Shown: one piece after another, positions 38,801 to 53,800 of the stretch | How the letters are laid out: each line of letters begins with the position of its first letter | How positions within the stretch are numbered: the stretch's first letter is position 1 | From: Acholoe squamosa | Taxonomy: Eukaryota; Annelida; Polychaeta; Phyllodocida; Polynoidae | NCBI GenBank assembly: GCA_949317995.1 | Contig: OX439045.1 | Location: 45,961,693-46,025,692 of the forward strand | Length of the DNA: 64,000 nucleotides | Direction: 5' to 3' | Notes under the pieces: generated by a model | Told to the model about the DNA's origin: nothing | What the model saw: the letters and a program-made list of their open reading frames with translations, nothing else | The model's database searches: none | Made by a program: the position numbers and the translations under genes

Positions 38801-41800
38801 CAACCACCCTTCCCTCCACTCCACCCCATCCCTTGCCCATCCACCAAAAACGGAGGCTGTGGATATTGCTATTCTTACTCGGGTTGGTTGACAAACTAAG
38901 CGCCGGGACTGTTCGATATCACCTAGACAGACGCAATTTGGGCAGCGATAGCTGCAATTCTTTCGGGCCACTGGCTGCAAATCAGAAAGTGGTTGTCCCT
39001 CGGGAGGGGACACAGGGTGAGAACGCATAGCAGTGGGAGAGGGTTCATCACGGACCTTCTCCTAGAATGCCCAAAAGGAAGGAATTCCAGAGTGTGTACT
39101 AGGGATGAGTGGTGGTTAGTGGGAAGGGGTGGGAGGTAAAGCTGATGCTCACCCCTCACCATCCTCCCAACCCCTCCTGCCCCCAGGACTAGCATCTCTA
39201 AGGTTTCCTTCTAATCCGACCCATCTCATTCCTAGGAGGAAGCTGCAAGGGTGAACCGGGGGCCTCAGGCCTGGGTCCTCCCCAGCAGCGGCCCCCAGGC
39301 CCCTCTCTCCCTGTAAAGCGATAGGGATCAGGCCACGAAACGAAGCTCCCAATTCTATGCAGTACACACCCACGCCTCTGGCGACAGCACCATGACTGTC
39401 TGCCTGTCTGACTGCATGTCTGCCTGTCTGCCCTGTATATCCATCCCCTAAACTCTATCCCAGCCTACTAGTCCCTATAGAGCTTCACATACCAGCTCTT
39501 GTATTCAGTACTATTTGGTAAACTTATATATAGCCATCTTAGCTTCCTCTTCCTCCCCCCACCTCTTATACTCCCTGGGAAGCAGTCTCGAATAGTGTCC
39601 TCTGAAAGCTGTATTGTTGCTGCGTAGTCAAAGTCTCATATTTATTGTGAAGCAGCACGGACAATACCAGACCTTTATCTCCCGTCACATTCGACCTAAC
39701 CGTCCTTCTCTCTACCCTCACAACCAGCCCCCTCCTCCAGGCCAAGGAACATGTATTGGTGGGCAACGTAATTTCCATATCATGTTTGAGATGTATAACC
39801 CTGAGCCTAGGAGATACGGGCTCCCTCTCGCGGAGATTGCGTTAGCGACTAGGAGAGCGTGGGCCCCAGCGTGACTGGGGAACTTTGGTAATAATACCCA
39901 CGGTCAATATCCATTTAACCTAATGCCACCCGACACTGACACGTGATAGTGCGGCTTTCAGATGATTGACCTCCTAATTTGAATTAAGCTGAGGGGTGGG
40001 GCAGTGGGCATGCTCCCGTGAAATATTCAGATCTTTTTAAGATCTATCTCCACAGGCGATGACCTGTCAGTGTCGTGCCTACTCCTGCTGCTCCAAAAAG
40101 GCCATCCATTAATTAGAGCGGGATGATTGATTCTTGCTCCAAAAAGGAGCTTCATTTTTAAAAAGCCAACTTCATGCTGCTCCGGTCTAAGGGGAGAATT
40201 CGGAGGCGGTGCACTTCCCATCCTCTCATTAGTGCTCTATGTTAACCGTGAAGGAAGTCAGCACAGGAGGAGACAGGGGGTAGAGTGGGGAGGTGGTATG
40301 GACTTGGAATAGGGAACATAACCAGATCAAAGTATCACCAGTCCCACCTTGGGTGTGAGGACAAATCAGCCTTACAGAACCACAGGGAGGGACTTGCAGG
40401 AAAAAGGACTGGGCCGGCGGGTGACAGTACCTCATTAAGCCCGGCAGTTTTAATCAGAGCAGCCACGAGGCTACATTTGGAAAACAAATAGGATTTAATA
40501 GAACCGCCCTGTGGTGATGGCAGCATGGTGGTGGTAGCCTGATGGCATGGGAGGATGCGAGGAGGAGGAGGATTTCCAGGCTCACATTCTCTAAAATAAT
40601 GATCATATACGGCCATAACAGGCAAGGCTCTGTTTCGTTTCATTTGAAAATGGTCGACACCTTGTGTTATTTTGGTGACAATGATGTGTAGTCCCATTCC
40701 AATCCACCCACATCCTCCCTCCCCAAAGAACACAAAGCCAGCACATTAACAACTGTGGCTTAGGAAGCTGTGCAAAAGAGGAGTAACCTACAATCCCATG
40801 CACAGCGGACAGAAAAAAAATCCTCAGGCTTAGTTTTAACATCTGGCAAACTCGTATCTATGCCTGGCGGCAGTACAAATTTTGCAGATGTCTGCAGTAA
40901 TTCAGTGTCCGCCAAGTGAGAACTTGCAGTGTTGTAATAGGTTGTGCTCTCCGTCAAGCCGAGGAAAACTGCCCTGGGCACTCACGTTTCCCTACCTTAT
41001 ACATGGAGCCCCTCCAAATCACAGTTGGTCACTGCCTTTTTAGCTTTGGATTGTGGTGGCGGCAGTAATCCCGTACTTTACCTCTATAATGGGGGGGGGG
41101 GGCTGGTAACAATGACATCAAACCATTTTACCCCTGCTGGCTCAGCCACCGCCGACATCCAAACGCACTTTTCTGTGGGGACCGTTAAACACAATAAAGC
41201 GTTTCCCCTGCCTACCTGCCAGTCGCCTTGCCCCCCCTGTGGCGACCGATCACAGCGTGGTTTCACGTGTTCCCGGCGCGCCTACAGACACATATAGAGC
41301 TAACTATCATATCACTTACACCTAATGCTTCCCTTGCATGCGGAGCCGTGCGGCGACGGCCTGCCCAGCTATGCTATCATTCTGTCACAGAGGAATGTTT
41401 TGTTGACTCCTAATGAGCCTATTAAGTAATCTCCTTAACACACGCGCTGCCTTCTCACGAAAACTAACATGTACTATTTTTTTTCTTGCAACCCTCTCAT
41501 AACTTTCTGCTCTGCTATAGAGCCACGCCCCCGCTAGCATTTGTGGTGCTAAATATAGTTAAAGACAAGAGCCAGAGAAAAACACAAGAAACTTAATACT
41601 AGCAGACTGGGCAACTCCCCCGAGTGGTATGGGCCAGGCGGTTCATGTGAGTAGTATATCAAGAGAAGACTATGGCGCTGGCATAAACCATTAGTAGTAT
41701 AGACAACTGGGAGAAATGAACCTATGCAGCAGGCACACCCGCATGAGCAAGATAGCTTGTATGACTTTGAGCTTAGTCATATGTGAAATATTGGTTGAGC

Positions 41801-44800
41801 AGTTCTAAGGGAAGACTATAACAGATGAGAAGAGCAAGACGTTGGAAGCCATATGGTACAGCTCAATCCTCCTGGCCTACCGCCGCATCTAATAAAGACA
41901 GCTCAGGCTGCTTTTCGATAACTACTCTGATATACTGATTCAATTAGTGTACCCGCCTTTAACATTGATCACGATGAGGGAGATATAAGATGGCACATAA
42001 AAATTCATCTTGCGCGATGATGGTATACATCATTCCCATCATTATCCCTGTTACATTCCCCCGATTAGACCCACCTAATTAATTATGAGCTAGGGCTTTT
42101 TATACAGCCATGAGACTTGTTAGGGCGTGATAGGCCCACCTCCAGGTTTTACATAGAAACAGCCAACCCTATTTACTCACAAATAACCTGATTTAGACGT
42201 ATAAAGTCCACATTTTAAAGTGGCTTGAGCTGCTTGCAATTGCTCAGCGTCTGTTGGAGTCTTATCTCCTAATTAAAGATGGTTGTGAGAAAGCCTACCC
42301 TGACTTCGCTGCCTGATGCACTCCCACTTCGTTCTACAGAGGAGAGTAGCGAAAGTGGGAGGCCCTGCATGGGTAGAGAGCCCCAAACTAATTACTTATA
42401 GTGCCCGACTGGGGCTTCTCCGTGCTCTGCGAGCTTCATTCATTAACTCCTTGACTGGGAGCAGCTCAGTACAGGCAGGTTGCCGGCTGCTAATACCTCA
42501 CTAGAAGGCCCCGTCTGATGGGCTGATGATGGCCGGGGGTGCCTGCTGATAGCACGGGTGAAAGGTGCTAGCCCTGGCACAGCCGACTAGGGGTACATAA
42601 TCAGGGCCTCCATGCTGCGGCCCAGAGTGGGTGGCACGTTAGAAGGGGCTGGGTGGGAGGATGGGGAGGCCAGCCCGGCGTCATTACCGCTATCTGGTAG
42701 CGGCTAAGTCACGTCTGTCAATCAGGATGCCGCGTCGTGACAGGCCGGAGGACACCTTCCCGCGCTAATATACTTATCGCCCGTCACTTGCCGCCCAGGG
42801 AGAGCAGCTCCTGTCACGTCACCGATCTGCTCCCCTGAGCAGCTCGTCCCGGCCTGTCCTTATCCTGATGCATGTACACCTGTCAGCGAGTGGATTGCGT
42901 TTTAATCATCGCACCACAAACACAAAGTATGGCAGGATCCCGGCAGCCTATAATTTTGCCGACTCACCCCTAACCACCCCCCCCCCTCCGACCCCTACCA
43001 GCATCCCATACACTGCCTCATCCTTTCCAAGTCTCCAGTCCTCATCATGCACTTGCAGGGTATTCTGTTAGACACGCCAGTCTTTTCCCGCTATCCCAAA
43101 GTACTCTTTGCCAGGTAGACTTTGGCTCCGGGCTCTAATAATACACCCCATCCAACCCATATAGCTATCTACCATGCATACCTCCAGCCAAGGCAAAGTA
43201 TAGGTGGCAGGTCGTGGAGGGAGGATGCTTATGCTCCTGTGGAAGGCTCAATCGATACAGATAACACCAATAATAGTACACCTATTGTCCCTGAAGTAGT
43301 GACGCCAATCTGCCCACTCTCTGGCAGGTACTGACGTCACAATGGTGAGGGTTCATATGACAACAATCCCTTCCAGTGCAGTATCAGCCCGCTGATACAG
43401 TGAGTATCACTTTATCAATAACACATACCCATTTCAAACAACCGCCCATAGGATTATACTTACGTTATTTGTATGACATTCAGGCCGATTTGTCATAGAC
43501 ACTGCTAATAATCTAGCCTGACACACATCAGCGGAAAGGCAGGATTCCTACAAAAGAGAAGCCATTTCTTTCATACCATGATGGGTGATTATTCAGTACG
43601 CGGCCATTCATTATTAAGCAGGACGTTTCCACTGAAGCACTTCGCCCTGCTGTTTTACAAATAACCACTGGAGGGAGTTACGTGCCATCAACTGTATCCA
43701 CCTGAGTCAATTGCCATGCCTTACTTCATGTCAGAATCTATTATGAATGACCCAAGAGGTCAGAGTCTTGTCATAATATAAGGTTATAGATTACATACCC
43801 ACTGAGGTTTAATCAGAAAAGTAATCACTGATATTTTCTGTTGGCATATAAAGAATGATCAGGGGTTCTTTCTTGGCTAGACAAATGGGTGGGTTGACTG
43901 TAATGGGTTAGTGATACCTGAATACCATCACTTGGCTTTTATAGTTTACATGATACAGATTTAGGTGTGATTATGACCTCAATGTCCTTTGTCATACAAC
44001 ACTACTGAAGGTAATACTTTCCTGGCACACCTGCCATATAGGTGACCATATAGGTGAAAATACCACCTCCCTATATCGGCTTGCTTGTGATGTTTATTTT
44101 TGTCTCAAAGACGCCACACCGCTTTTAGATATAAAGGAAAAACACAATGTATAAGCTTAGGACAGTATGGCCCCTATAATGGACACGAGCTCAGTTTCTG
44201 TCCGAGGACTGAGTACACCTCAAAGGGGAGCTAAACTCAGCATGCAGATGCTACATTTAGAAACACTATAGACTATATCCCATCCCCTATATAGGTAATG
44301 GTCTTATCTACAGAAGAAACATTATTCCAGTGACTTTACCCCATCGTTCATTACCTGAGGCTTCTCCCTTCCATTACACTATTAGCTGTGCTGCCCAAGA
44401 GGGGTGTACACTTCTCGGCGAGTCAATAAGTAACAAGTGAATTTTTCTGCGATGGTTATACAGTCTATGTAATAGGCTATTCAAATACACCCACCTTGCT
44501 AAAAGGGAGTTTCCAGAAGAGCTGCTAAGAATTTAATGCAATGAGACAGACTGTCTAAAATGCATCCAAGCGACTGGTTCTTTTTTTCATATGAACGAAC
44601 AATTAATCCGCCTCATGCCTTTGGATGTGCAGTCATATATATTTTTGTCACATACAGTTCCATCTCTTAAAACGAGGAGGACTAAGACAAAGTGAAATTT
44701 CTGCATGGAGAAGGGACTTCAATGAACAAAATTCGAAGGTGATGGGCCATTGTCATCTAAAGGCAGGAGTGAATGGGCACACATGCAGCTTTTACTACAA

Positions 44801-47800
44801 TTAGGAGCAGCTCTAGAATCTATTTTAGGTAGCACCCCATCAATGAACATGTGGCATCTGATTATCATCACAGTGATCCCTTTCAAGTGTCGCGCACTGA
44901 TCTTGGGTTTACATTTAACACCCAAAGTACTTGGATGGTGAGTGGGTGTACACACAGAGTTATGAACAATGCACCCAAAGACACCCTTTAGGTGCTTCTC
45001 TGGAGTGTGCATGCACAGGGCATTTAGCTACTCTGAACAGGAAGTGGCGCTAGGATGAGGCGGTGCCAGTCGAGCTCTACTTTGCCTATGATTGCTCCGC
45101 CCCCCTCCCCAAAACACCAGACAGGGACAAGAAAGGCATGTGCTCTTACAAAATGGGGATTCTGTGTCGTCGGCATGGCACAGGAAACGCAGATTTCCCT
45201 CAAAAGGCCGCTGCCTAGTGGGACAGTTTTGATTACAGAGGCCAGATCGAGGTGGGTCCCGCCTTCCTGGGTAATGAGTGCGCCTGTGCTGACCTGTCGG
45301 CACAGGAGGCTAACGCACATGCGTGGTTTAGGCCCCCAGGCGGGCGTGAATTACCACCGCAAACAGATCGACCAAGTTATGAGCACAATCCCCCGCCCTC
45401 ATCGCCTTCCCTTCCCTCTGCATACTTCTCTATACCCAATCCCTCCACCTCCCAACCCTCCTACATCCACCTCCTGCAGGCACTACCATATTTCAGTTGC
45501 CACTCGTGGGGTCGCGTGCAGAGGGGCCATTGGCGGCACAGCTTGGGAAGCCCTTGGGGGGCCAGGCCCTGCCGGCTTAGCGATTCACTTGGCTTCCTCC
45601 AAGTCACTTGCTGGCTTCTCTGCACCTGACCCCCTCTCCTTCTTTTCCCCCATCCTCCTACTCACTCCACACCAACTTCACTTCTACATGCCTGCCTCAG
45701 GCAGCCAAATACATGCATACTTACCCCCGCAGGCCAGATGAGTAATGAAAGGATCATGACTCTAATATATTTTGATTGTGTTCGATAATTAGATTTCACG
45801 CTCACGGAAGGGCCAAGGGTTTCCCCATTCTATGATCGACCACTTGCAAGGAGCCCCTGCCGCCTTGTACTAAATCGAGGTGACAGCCCTCGAGAAAAGC
45901 TTTTGCTACACACACAGGGCATAGGGGCAGGGAGGGAGTTGCTGACCCATGAAAATTGAAGCAGCTTTACATAAATTGCTTGGCCCCAGCGACGCTGGCA
46001 TCATCAATGGTACAGCGTTTATTTTGCAAATACTTTTCGCATACACAAATATATGTATCCATATGGAGTGATGGGTGAGGCAAAAACTGGAAGGCATTGC
46101 CTATTCAATCTATGCTAGTGCTCCACCATCACATAAACCCACGTTGTTTGAATAAATACATGGTTTATGTATCATAAGGAGAAATAGCTCTGTCTGGTTG
46201 TTACACTGTGAAGTCATGAGAAAAAGGAGCAGTGTGGCCGTGCGGCGCCGCGATCACTAGGCTAGTAATAGAGACCAGGATTAACTCCCTGTAAGATTAA
46301 ATCTGCCCATCTTGGTCGACTCCATTACCAGGGGAGGCCTTGGCGTCCCATTACTGGGCTCGTAAATCAATATCTGTTGTCCTGATGCCACAGGATCTCT
46401 CTGTCATTCTATGATCAAAATACGCGAGCTATGTAAACCCCGACGCCGAGCCTGACGGACGGCAGGGGATGACACACAGTCTCCCCTACTGACAACCCCA
46501 CGTGCTCCGTCATCGTGGTGGGCTGCATGGGCTGAACTAGTGTTAGCCTCCTACCTAGTCACCCATCACCCATCCCCCACCAGCGACGCCATCATCAGCC
46601 TTGTTGCTGAGTGGCACCAGTGACGCCAAAATGCCAGAAGATGGGGCAGAATAAACAAGAAAAAAGAGGGGCCTCATGACCGATGTGCTTATCACGTCCC
46701 CAGGTCGTATTCAGAGGGCAGCAGAAGGCAGTAAGAGAAATTAAGCCTGAGAAGACTGCAACTGTGCAAAGTAACCTAGCCCCTCCCTTGCCTCCACCCT
46801 TTCCTGCTTCTCTCGACCGTGCCAAGTAACTTCAAGACTGATATCCATTAAACGCTTTTAACTCGGTGCATCTAATGACTCCAATAATTACCTTTCGCTA
46901 TCCAGTTTTGATTTTTCCATGGGCAGCCCATCGCGCTGGCTCGATTATCTCAAAAATATCGTTCGCCAAAGGTGATCAGTCATGGACATAATTAGTGCTG
47001 CGCCCATAATTGATTCCAAGACTCAGAGGGGCAGAGGGAGCACATAATCACACTAAATATGGCTATGTCTGAGTTGCTCACTTCTTGGGGCATGGTGCCA
47101 TTTTAAGATAGAGGGAGGGCACCAGGGCCTGCAATCACCATCTGATCAAGTTGTGTCCTTTTTGCAAAGGGTACCTCCCTCGGAGGAAGCCCCAGGTAGT
47201 CTGGCGCATTCCCAGTAATTATTTTGATAGAAGGGAAAAGGTGCATTAGGAAAGGCGGCATCTGGCTTAAAGAAGCCCGAAGGACCATCATGAAGAGTGA
47301 TTCGATTTATTTGCTGACGTTTTCCATGTCTTAAGGTTTGCTTATAGGTGGGATTCCTACCTTCGTGTAACAATCACTTTGCTTCTCTCCTCCCCCACTT
47401 CCTTACAAGAACTCATATACAGTCCATACATATAGAGCGAAACGGGCAAATGATAGGAAGATTGTGGCCAAATGGATGGCGCCTGTAGATAATGGCTTTA
47501 TTTACATTTCAAAGCAAAATAAAACATCCAGTTAGTGCCTTTGGCGGACAGACATTAGATGTGCACGTTCCATTTGGCGCAATTCAATAAGCCGTCTCCC
47601 ACTGTGTATCCGGACAATAGCGTGGCATGCAGGCCCTCATTTAGCCCGGCTGGCAGTCGCGAAGAGGCAATGTTTATTCCTTCGTTATTCGGCACTAAAG
47701 TCGTTGCAGCCAAGTCTGATCGCTTTCACACGAGTAATTGAATTTGGGAGGCAATCATTGACGTTAATATCCCCCGGGGAGTATCACCTGGACGTTGGGA

Positions 47801-50800
47801 TTGGACCGCCCCCTGCCATGACCTTCCTGCCCTTCTCCTCCTCTTTTCCCATCTACTGCAGTCAGTTTCACCGATACTATCTGCAACCATAAGGTAGTGG
47901 CCGCATCGCATCTAGGAGGTCCTTATAAGGGATATCAATTATGGCTCCACGCATATACCTGACAGAAGGCCGACATCAAAGCCTAAGGTTTAGACTCTAA
48001 GAGGGCCTAAAGAACGGCGGGCAGTGTCCTCCCAATTCAGGCAGTCCTCAGTTATCTAATTACATGAAAGCACCCTTCTGGTCTAGTCGTTAGCACGTGA
48101 ACGGAAAGACCGTCTGTGCTGGAAGGGGAGTGGGAAGGAGGGTATCAGTGTGGGTGGAAAGGGATTGGGGGAAGAGGTGCGTCAGAATAGTATGGCAAGT
48201 CTCACTTTTTAGTTGGCTCTTTTTGCTTGCCGAGTCTCACGCGATGTTACCATTTACCTGCATGTTCCATTCATCATCTCAAAACCTGAGCTGGAAGGTA
48301 TCTGCACCCCTTCTCTCTCCTTTTTCATTATCTTCATTGGGCTGTAATCTAATCGGCTACAAACTTTCAGGTTTTTTTCTAGAAAAGGTTCAGACGTTGA
48401 TTGATATGACTATTAAGTTTAACTGATTTCCTTCCGTTACCAGAGCAGCAGGAAAGACCCAGAATTGCATGTTTGCAAAGGCCCTCAATCGGATACAAGT
48501 CGAGTTGAAATCCTAGACAGCCTTTCAAATGAGCTACGCTGATTATTAATAAAGACACCCAAAGCCATCAATAATTTCCCCCCAGTAGGGAATATCACTT
48601 TATCCTTGGAGGATATTAACATGCGTTTACATAATTAATAGAAAATACACACCGGACCCTCTGCTTATTCTTTCAATGACAACAGGGAAATCCTACCGGG
48701 ATAAAGAGCACTGCCTTCATTAGTTAGTCTTTTGTGCTTGGTCTGTGTGAGCACAGAGGCCTTTTGCCTTTGAGGATGTGTATAAAAGAAATTGTAAGGT
48801 TGGGAATCCTGTCAGTAGCATGAACATTAGATAGAAAGGGTGCGTGCAAGCCAACACGTGCCCGGATGTAAACTGAAGCATGGATATCGGGTAGACTTGG
48901 TGTGAGCAACGTGAGGTCTAGGGATAGTCGGGATGCCCCGCCTGGCTTCCGGTGGAACTTCTATTTTATGACTTCCGCCTGCCAGCCTAAACAGCCCCCA
49001 TCAAAAGAGGTTGCGATTCCCATCGAGCCTTGATTTACCCGTCTAAGCAGGTCTTTTACATTCAAACAAATGCCCCTCTTTCCAATCTAGCTGTCACCTT
49101 CAGTCCCCGCCACATTAACCTAACCGACTTTAAGTCTGGATTAATGGCATCCGAAGCCTATTTATTTCCCAGGGAGAAGAGCTCTGGGCAAGATACCTGT
49201 GGCGTGGAAGCCAAAGACCATGGTTCAGTTTCCAAAATGTTGCCAAAGTATCATTTTGATCAGAGCATCACACCTGGGTGCCTTTAACTGCTGCACACAG
49301 GAAATAAGTTCTTCCGCTGTGCATTTACCATGCCAGCCAGCAAATCAGTGAGCCGCCGGCCTGGCACAATTTTTCGGCAGGGGGTCCACCATCCACTCAT
49401 ATTAGTGTGACACGGGGCCGAGCAGTATGGCTCAAGGGCAAATAATGCAGCCTATATTGGTCTAGTGACGTTGGGGTGCTCTCTGCCTCTCCCTCTGATC
49501 TCCCATCAGATCAAGGTCCCTTATAGGTAAAAACAGGTGATGAATTTTCTGGACATAGCCGGCTGGCATATGGCTCTCCTCATGGCTTAGGGCAGCCGTG
49601 GGGAGATAATTAAGGATGGCTGTTTACTGCAGGATCTAGCAGCCTAGGGGACTTCCAGGCTCTATTGGATAGTAGCAGAAAGTAAGGCCCTAAAACACCA
49701 AACCTCTAGGCTAGTGGTTACAGGATATGTGCACAGTTGGCCATGCTGATACTTACAGGCCTTCAGTTGTGTGCCTTTGAAGTGTAATTAATAAACAGGG
49801 TTAGGCGGAGTTGGATCCAATTTGACCTACTAGAGGTCAAAGGATCAAAGGACTGACCAGGGTGACCGGATCACTCCAAGTTGGACTTCGCTAATGGCTC
49901 CAATTAAAAGCACTCCTCCGGATACATTCCGTTACTGACTGGGACTGCTTGTCTGAGAGTAGAACACGCAAAGAAGCAATAAAAGGACGTTGGTGATATT
50001 AGTAGCTCTGCTCCATGTCCATTTGGCAGATAACTCGTTGAGTACAGTTTACAGCCTAGGCCACTAGCTTCACTTACTACTACCCAGGAAGGGAGGAACG
50101 GAAGGTAACCCTTACTGAAAGGACACAGTATATCTGAACTTATAGAAGAGACAACCCAAAACACTGCCCTAATCTGAGAGGCACAAGTACACCATTGGAA
50201 TTCCTTGTCCCCCATGGGGCCTGCGCTTGTTGAAGTTTGTGAATAATGGCTGCTATTGTGTGTAACTATAAGGGAGTGGCCGGGTGCACTCTGAGGCCGC
50301 CTCTAGCACAGTTGCTTTATGATGCTTTATATTTATCAGGTGCCCAGAATCCTGTCCTCTATTCTCATAAATAGTCTGTGGCGCCTGTCGTGGATGGATT
50401 GTTTGCTCCGTTTTGTGGCTCTGGCACACTTATCCATGAGCAGCTCCATCAGTCGCGAGTAGCTCATGACAAGGCTGGGCAACATAGTAGTAAAGATCCC
50501 AATCAACCATCCCAGCTCTATCCTCCCTAAATTTGCAGCCCTATCTGAAAAAGCCCTTCCCACCCTTAGCACACATATACTGAGTTCCTTCCTACTCACT
50601 CCACTCCACTGTAAGCTTCATAACAAGGTTTTGACCAGCTCGGAGCAGCTAAAACTGGGCCTCCCTCGCTCAAACAGATTTATGTTGCCGAGCAGTGTAA
50701 CTACCCAGAGAAAAAAATATTAATCACCTGGGTACATCCCCTGGTCAATGACATTGGGAGCAGAGGGTCGAAGATGCTCAGGGTAAAGATGACTGACGAG

Positions 50801-53800
50801 CCTGAGCAGCTCATGAGGGCGTGCCTGCTCCCGGCCCTGACCCTCACTGTGACCAAAGGTCAGCGAGCACATATGGTTCTATCTTGGCTATCCAGAGGAG
50901 GGAAAAAACGGATCATGAGTCTGGTCGGTCTCTATAAAGCGAGTCTCACAATAAGGAATAGGATTAGGCGCAGCACAATAACAAGCTTTAGAATGCTATA
51001 ATAAACCAGGGAGGCGACCTCAAGTAAGGATGGCGGACAGTGGGGGTTCTGGTCGCCTGCAAATATTGATAATAGCAATCTGTGGAACGATGGGCAGGGG
51101 GGAGATGGTCATGCAGCCGTAATAATTGCGTTGTTCTAAATTAATTTTGCTCCCATCGAGGAACAGGGTTGGGAAGATATGGGTGGGGAAGGTAGGACTT
51201 TAGGAGACATGGGTTTTCAAGGCCTAAAGGGACATTGCAGGCATGCTAAATGTCACATTAATGCACACCGTCAACGGGGCAGGGCCATTGACCAGTAGTA
51301 GATGAAAGGTTGGGCATGGGTGGATAGACAGCCCCTGCCTGAGGGCTGGGAGTCTACATATAGAATAGTGGATAGTGGGTCTGACATTGGTTGGCCAGCC
51401 AGTCGTTATTAGTGCCTATTATGGACTGGCCACAATGTGCGCGGGAAGCTGCCGTAATAATCATCGTTACCCGCCTCCATGCCTGCTTCCTGCTGCCTAG
51501 CAGTCGCTCTGTAAAAGCTCATTGTTGCGCTCATAGCCATGATTCGCTTCCACCTTAGTAATTAGGAAGTAAGTCCTTTCTCTAGTGAGAAGCTCTTGTT
51601 GATGTTCTACATTGCGAGCTGCTCCAGCCTCCTCAGCAATAGCCAAAGTCGAGTAACCTTCCTCATGTGCCGTTCTCTTCTTTTCTCTTCCACAGCTCTC
51701 CGTGAATACTGCCCCTGGGAGTCTTTCAAGGCTTCCTGCAAGCCTGACGAGGTCATCGTCATGGAGACGGCACGCTATGGACGTATGCGTCTAGGACGTT
51801 GTGTTAAGAACGACCTTGGCTATGTTGGCTGCTTCACTGATGTCCTGGATCTGCTGGATGCCCGCTGCTCTGGCAAGAATCAGTGTGAATTCCGCCTGCC
51901 TGACCCTGAACTGGACAAACTGCAGCCCTGTCTGGAGGACCTCAAGTCCTACCTCGAGGCCAGCTACCGCTGTGTAAAAGGTAAGTTAAGTTGAAGAAAT
52001 CATGAATCGTTATACTTTAGATAAACTTGCATACATCAATCAAAGAATCATGGTCTGTTAATCTACATCTATCATTGCTTTCTTTTTCTTTATCTTAAAT
52101 GGTGCCATAAACGCTAACTTTGTGGGATGGGGGCCGTCGGAAATGGACAATAAAAGTAAACATAGAGGCATTAGGGGAATGGGTCTAGTATTCAGATCAG
52201 GCAATGGTATGGGTGGGGCGGGGTTGCAGGGGTGGATTTGGGGCGGCGGCTATCTGGGAAGCTTTCTCCATGACTGCTTCAGCACTAGTGTCAAATTCAA
52301 GAAAGGCACATCTGAGGCGGGCTTGGTACGTGATGATCTGGCGCTACTTGATAACGTCGGCGTGATTATTTATAAGGACATAGCCGGCGGATCACAGAAG
52401 AGAACCTCAGTGCACGCCGCAGAACGCTCCTATTTCATAATACAATTGGGGCCAGCGCAGCATTTGACCCTTGCATGGAGGACTGGGGATGGGGATGGGG
52501 CTCACTCGCCCCTCAAGCCGGCCGTGGTCGGCGATAGCTTCCGCTAGCGGCCCGCTTTAGATTGCCTTGCTATAAAGGCCATCCGAACCAATCTGATATT
52601 TTTATCCCATAACCCACGGAGACTATTGCTGGATATTAAAAGAGGAGAACAATCCTAGGCGGCTACCCATGGCCTGCCCAGCCACCACGAGTGGCATCTT
52701 TGCCCATATCCACCCACAACATCCACCCCTCAGCCTCGTTTCACAAGCAGTGGTAGTTATTAAACTCAATCTAAAACAGAAGCAATGCAGCACCCCCTCC
52801 CTAAACCCTCCTCCCACTAACTCACCCACCCACACCAACCCTAATCCAGATTCTCAGTGATGTGGAACCCCCTGTGGGAGGATGCCTACACGCCCCTCAT
52901 TAACTTCTCTTTTATACTAACTGTAAACTCTCATGGTGAGGTGCTGGCGTGCAGTTGCTCCTGCATAGAGGCCAAAGCAGGGGACTCCCCAACTTCAACC
53001 ACCAACCCCCAAATTTGCCTCCTGACCTCGAGTGGCTAGGCGGCAGTGCTGGTAAAGCCTGTTTACATTAATGTCCTCTTTGGACAGGACGATGTCTGCT
53101 CCCATCACACGGGCTTTGGGAGGAATGTCTGAGTCCTAGCCCACTTTGAAGTGCTGGCAGACAGGGGTGGTTATTTGGTCCATATGGCGCTTCTCTCATA
53201 ATTATGCTAAGGTCTCACAGACCTCTGCTGTCTTTAGATCCATGTGCCATCTAAGGACATGGTCACTAGAGGTCTCCACCTGTTTGAGGCACCCTCCCCT
53301 GTAAACTAGGCTAGTGAGTGCATATCTCTCAAATGTAAAAAGGAGTAAAACCTTGAGGATAGGATTAAGTATGGAATCCTATTACAGGGTTGCCTATTTA
53401 AAGGATTACTCAGCATCCAATGCATATACTATGGGATAAAGAGGTATTTACATGCACAGACTGGAGTAGTGGTTTTTCTATAGACATGGATCACCTAGGT
53501 CAATAATGGGGAGGGGTTGATCTAATCAATACACCTTGTCCACCTGAGTGTATCAAAGCTAGCTCTCTGTACACGAGTATGCCAGACTCCACGGCAAGGC
53601 TGCAGTAACGGGTCTTCAGGTAACATGGCCTTCCCCAATGGTAGAGTGTAATAGGGCAGGTAAGACGCCTTTCAATTTGATGGTGCCATTGCATGCAGAG
53701 GCCCGTTTCTTAGAGAGTACCTGCCAAACGTGCGGAAATCGAAAGTAGGTGTATTTGTTCGCCTAGTGCTTTAAACCTACACTCCACCACAGTTAAACCT

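Larger units (their letters stand above)
20884..51695 (+). other. Intron 1, 30.8 kb, candidate regulatory domain
   Basis: The donor is GTGAGT and the acceptor is a pyrimidine tract ending CACAG. No exon with convincing homology was seen in it; its ORFs are short, lack splice-consistent context and resemble no family. It is more GC-rich than the flanks and has almost no tandem repeats. It carries 18 of the 21 perfect GAGCWGCTC words, two strong CTCF-like sites (25791, 26255), three TGACGTCA palindromes, a nuclear-receptor/TCF-like cluster (49821-49851), and many alternating G-rich and C-rich tracts. I infer dense cis-regulatory content. Confidence 0.75.

Noticed and set aside
45055-45741. 228-codon ORF in intron 1
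   Set aside because: Proline-rich, low-complexity translation of a C-rich intronic tract. No domain, no splice context and no codon bias like that of the real exons.
51596-51695. Possible alternative start running straight into the lectin exon
   Set aside because: The in-frame ATG at 51596 reads through the polypyrimidine tract and acceptor. The resulting leader is not a convincing signal peptide, and the strong acceptor argues for splicing.
52122-52547. 141-codon ORF in intron 2
   Set aside because: Glycine-rich translation of a G-rich tract. No family resemblance; a read-through of intronic DNA.
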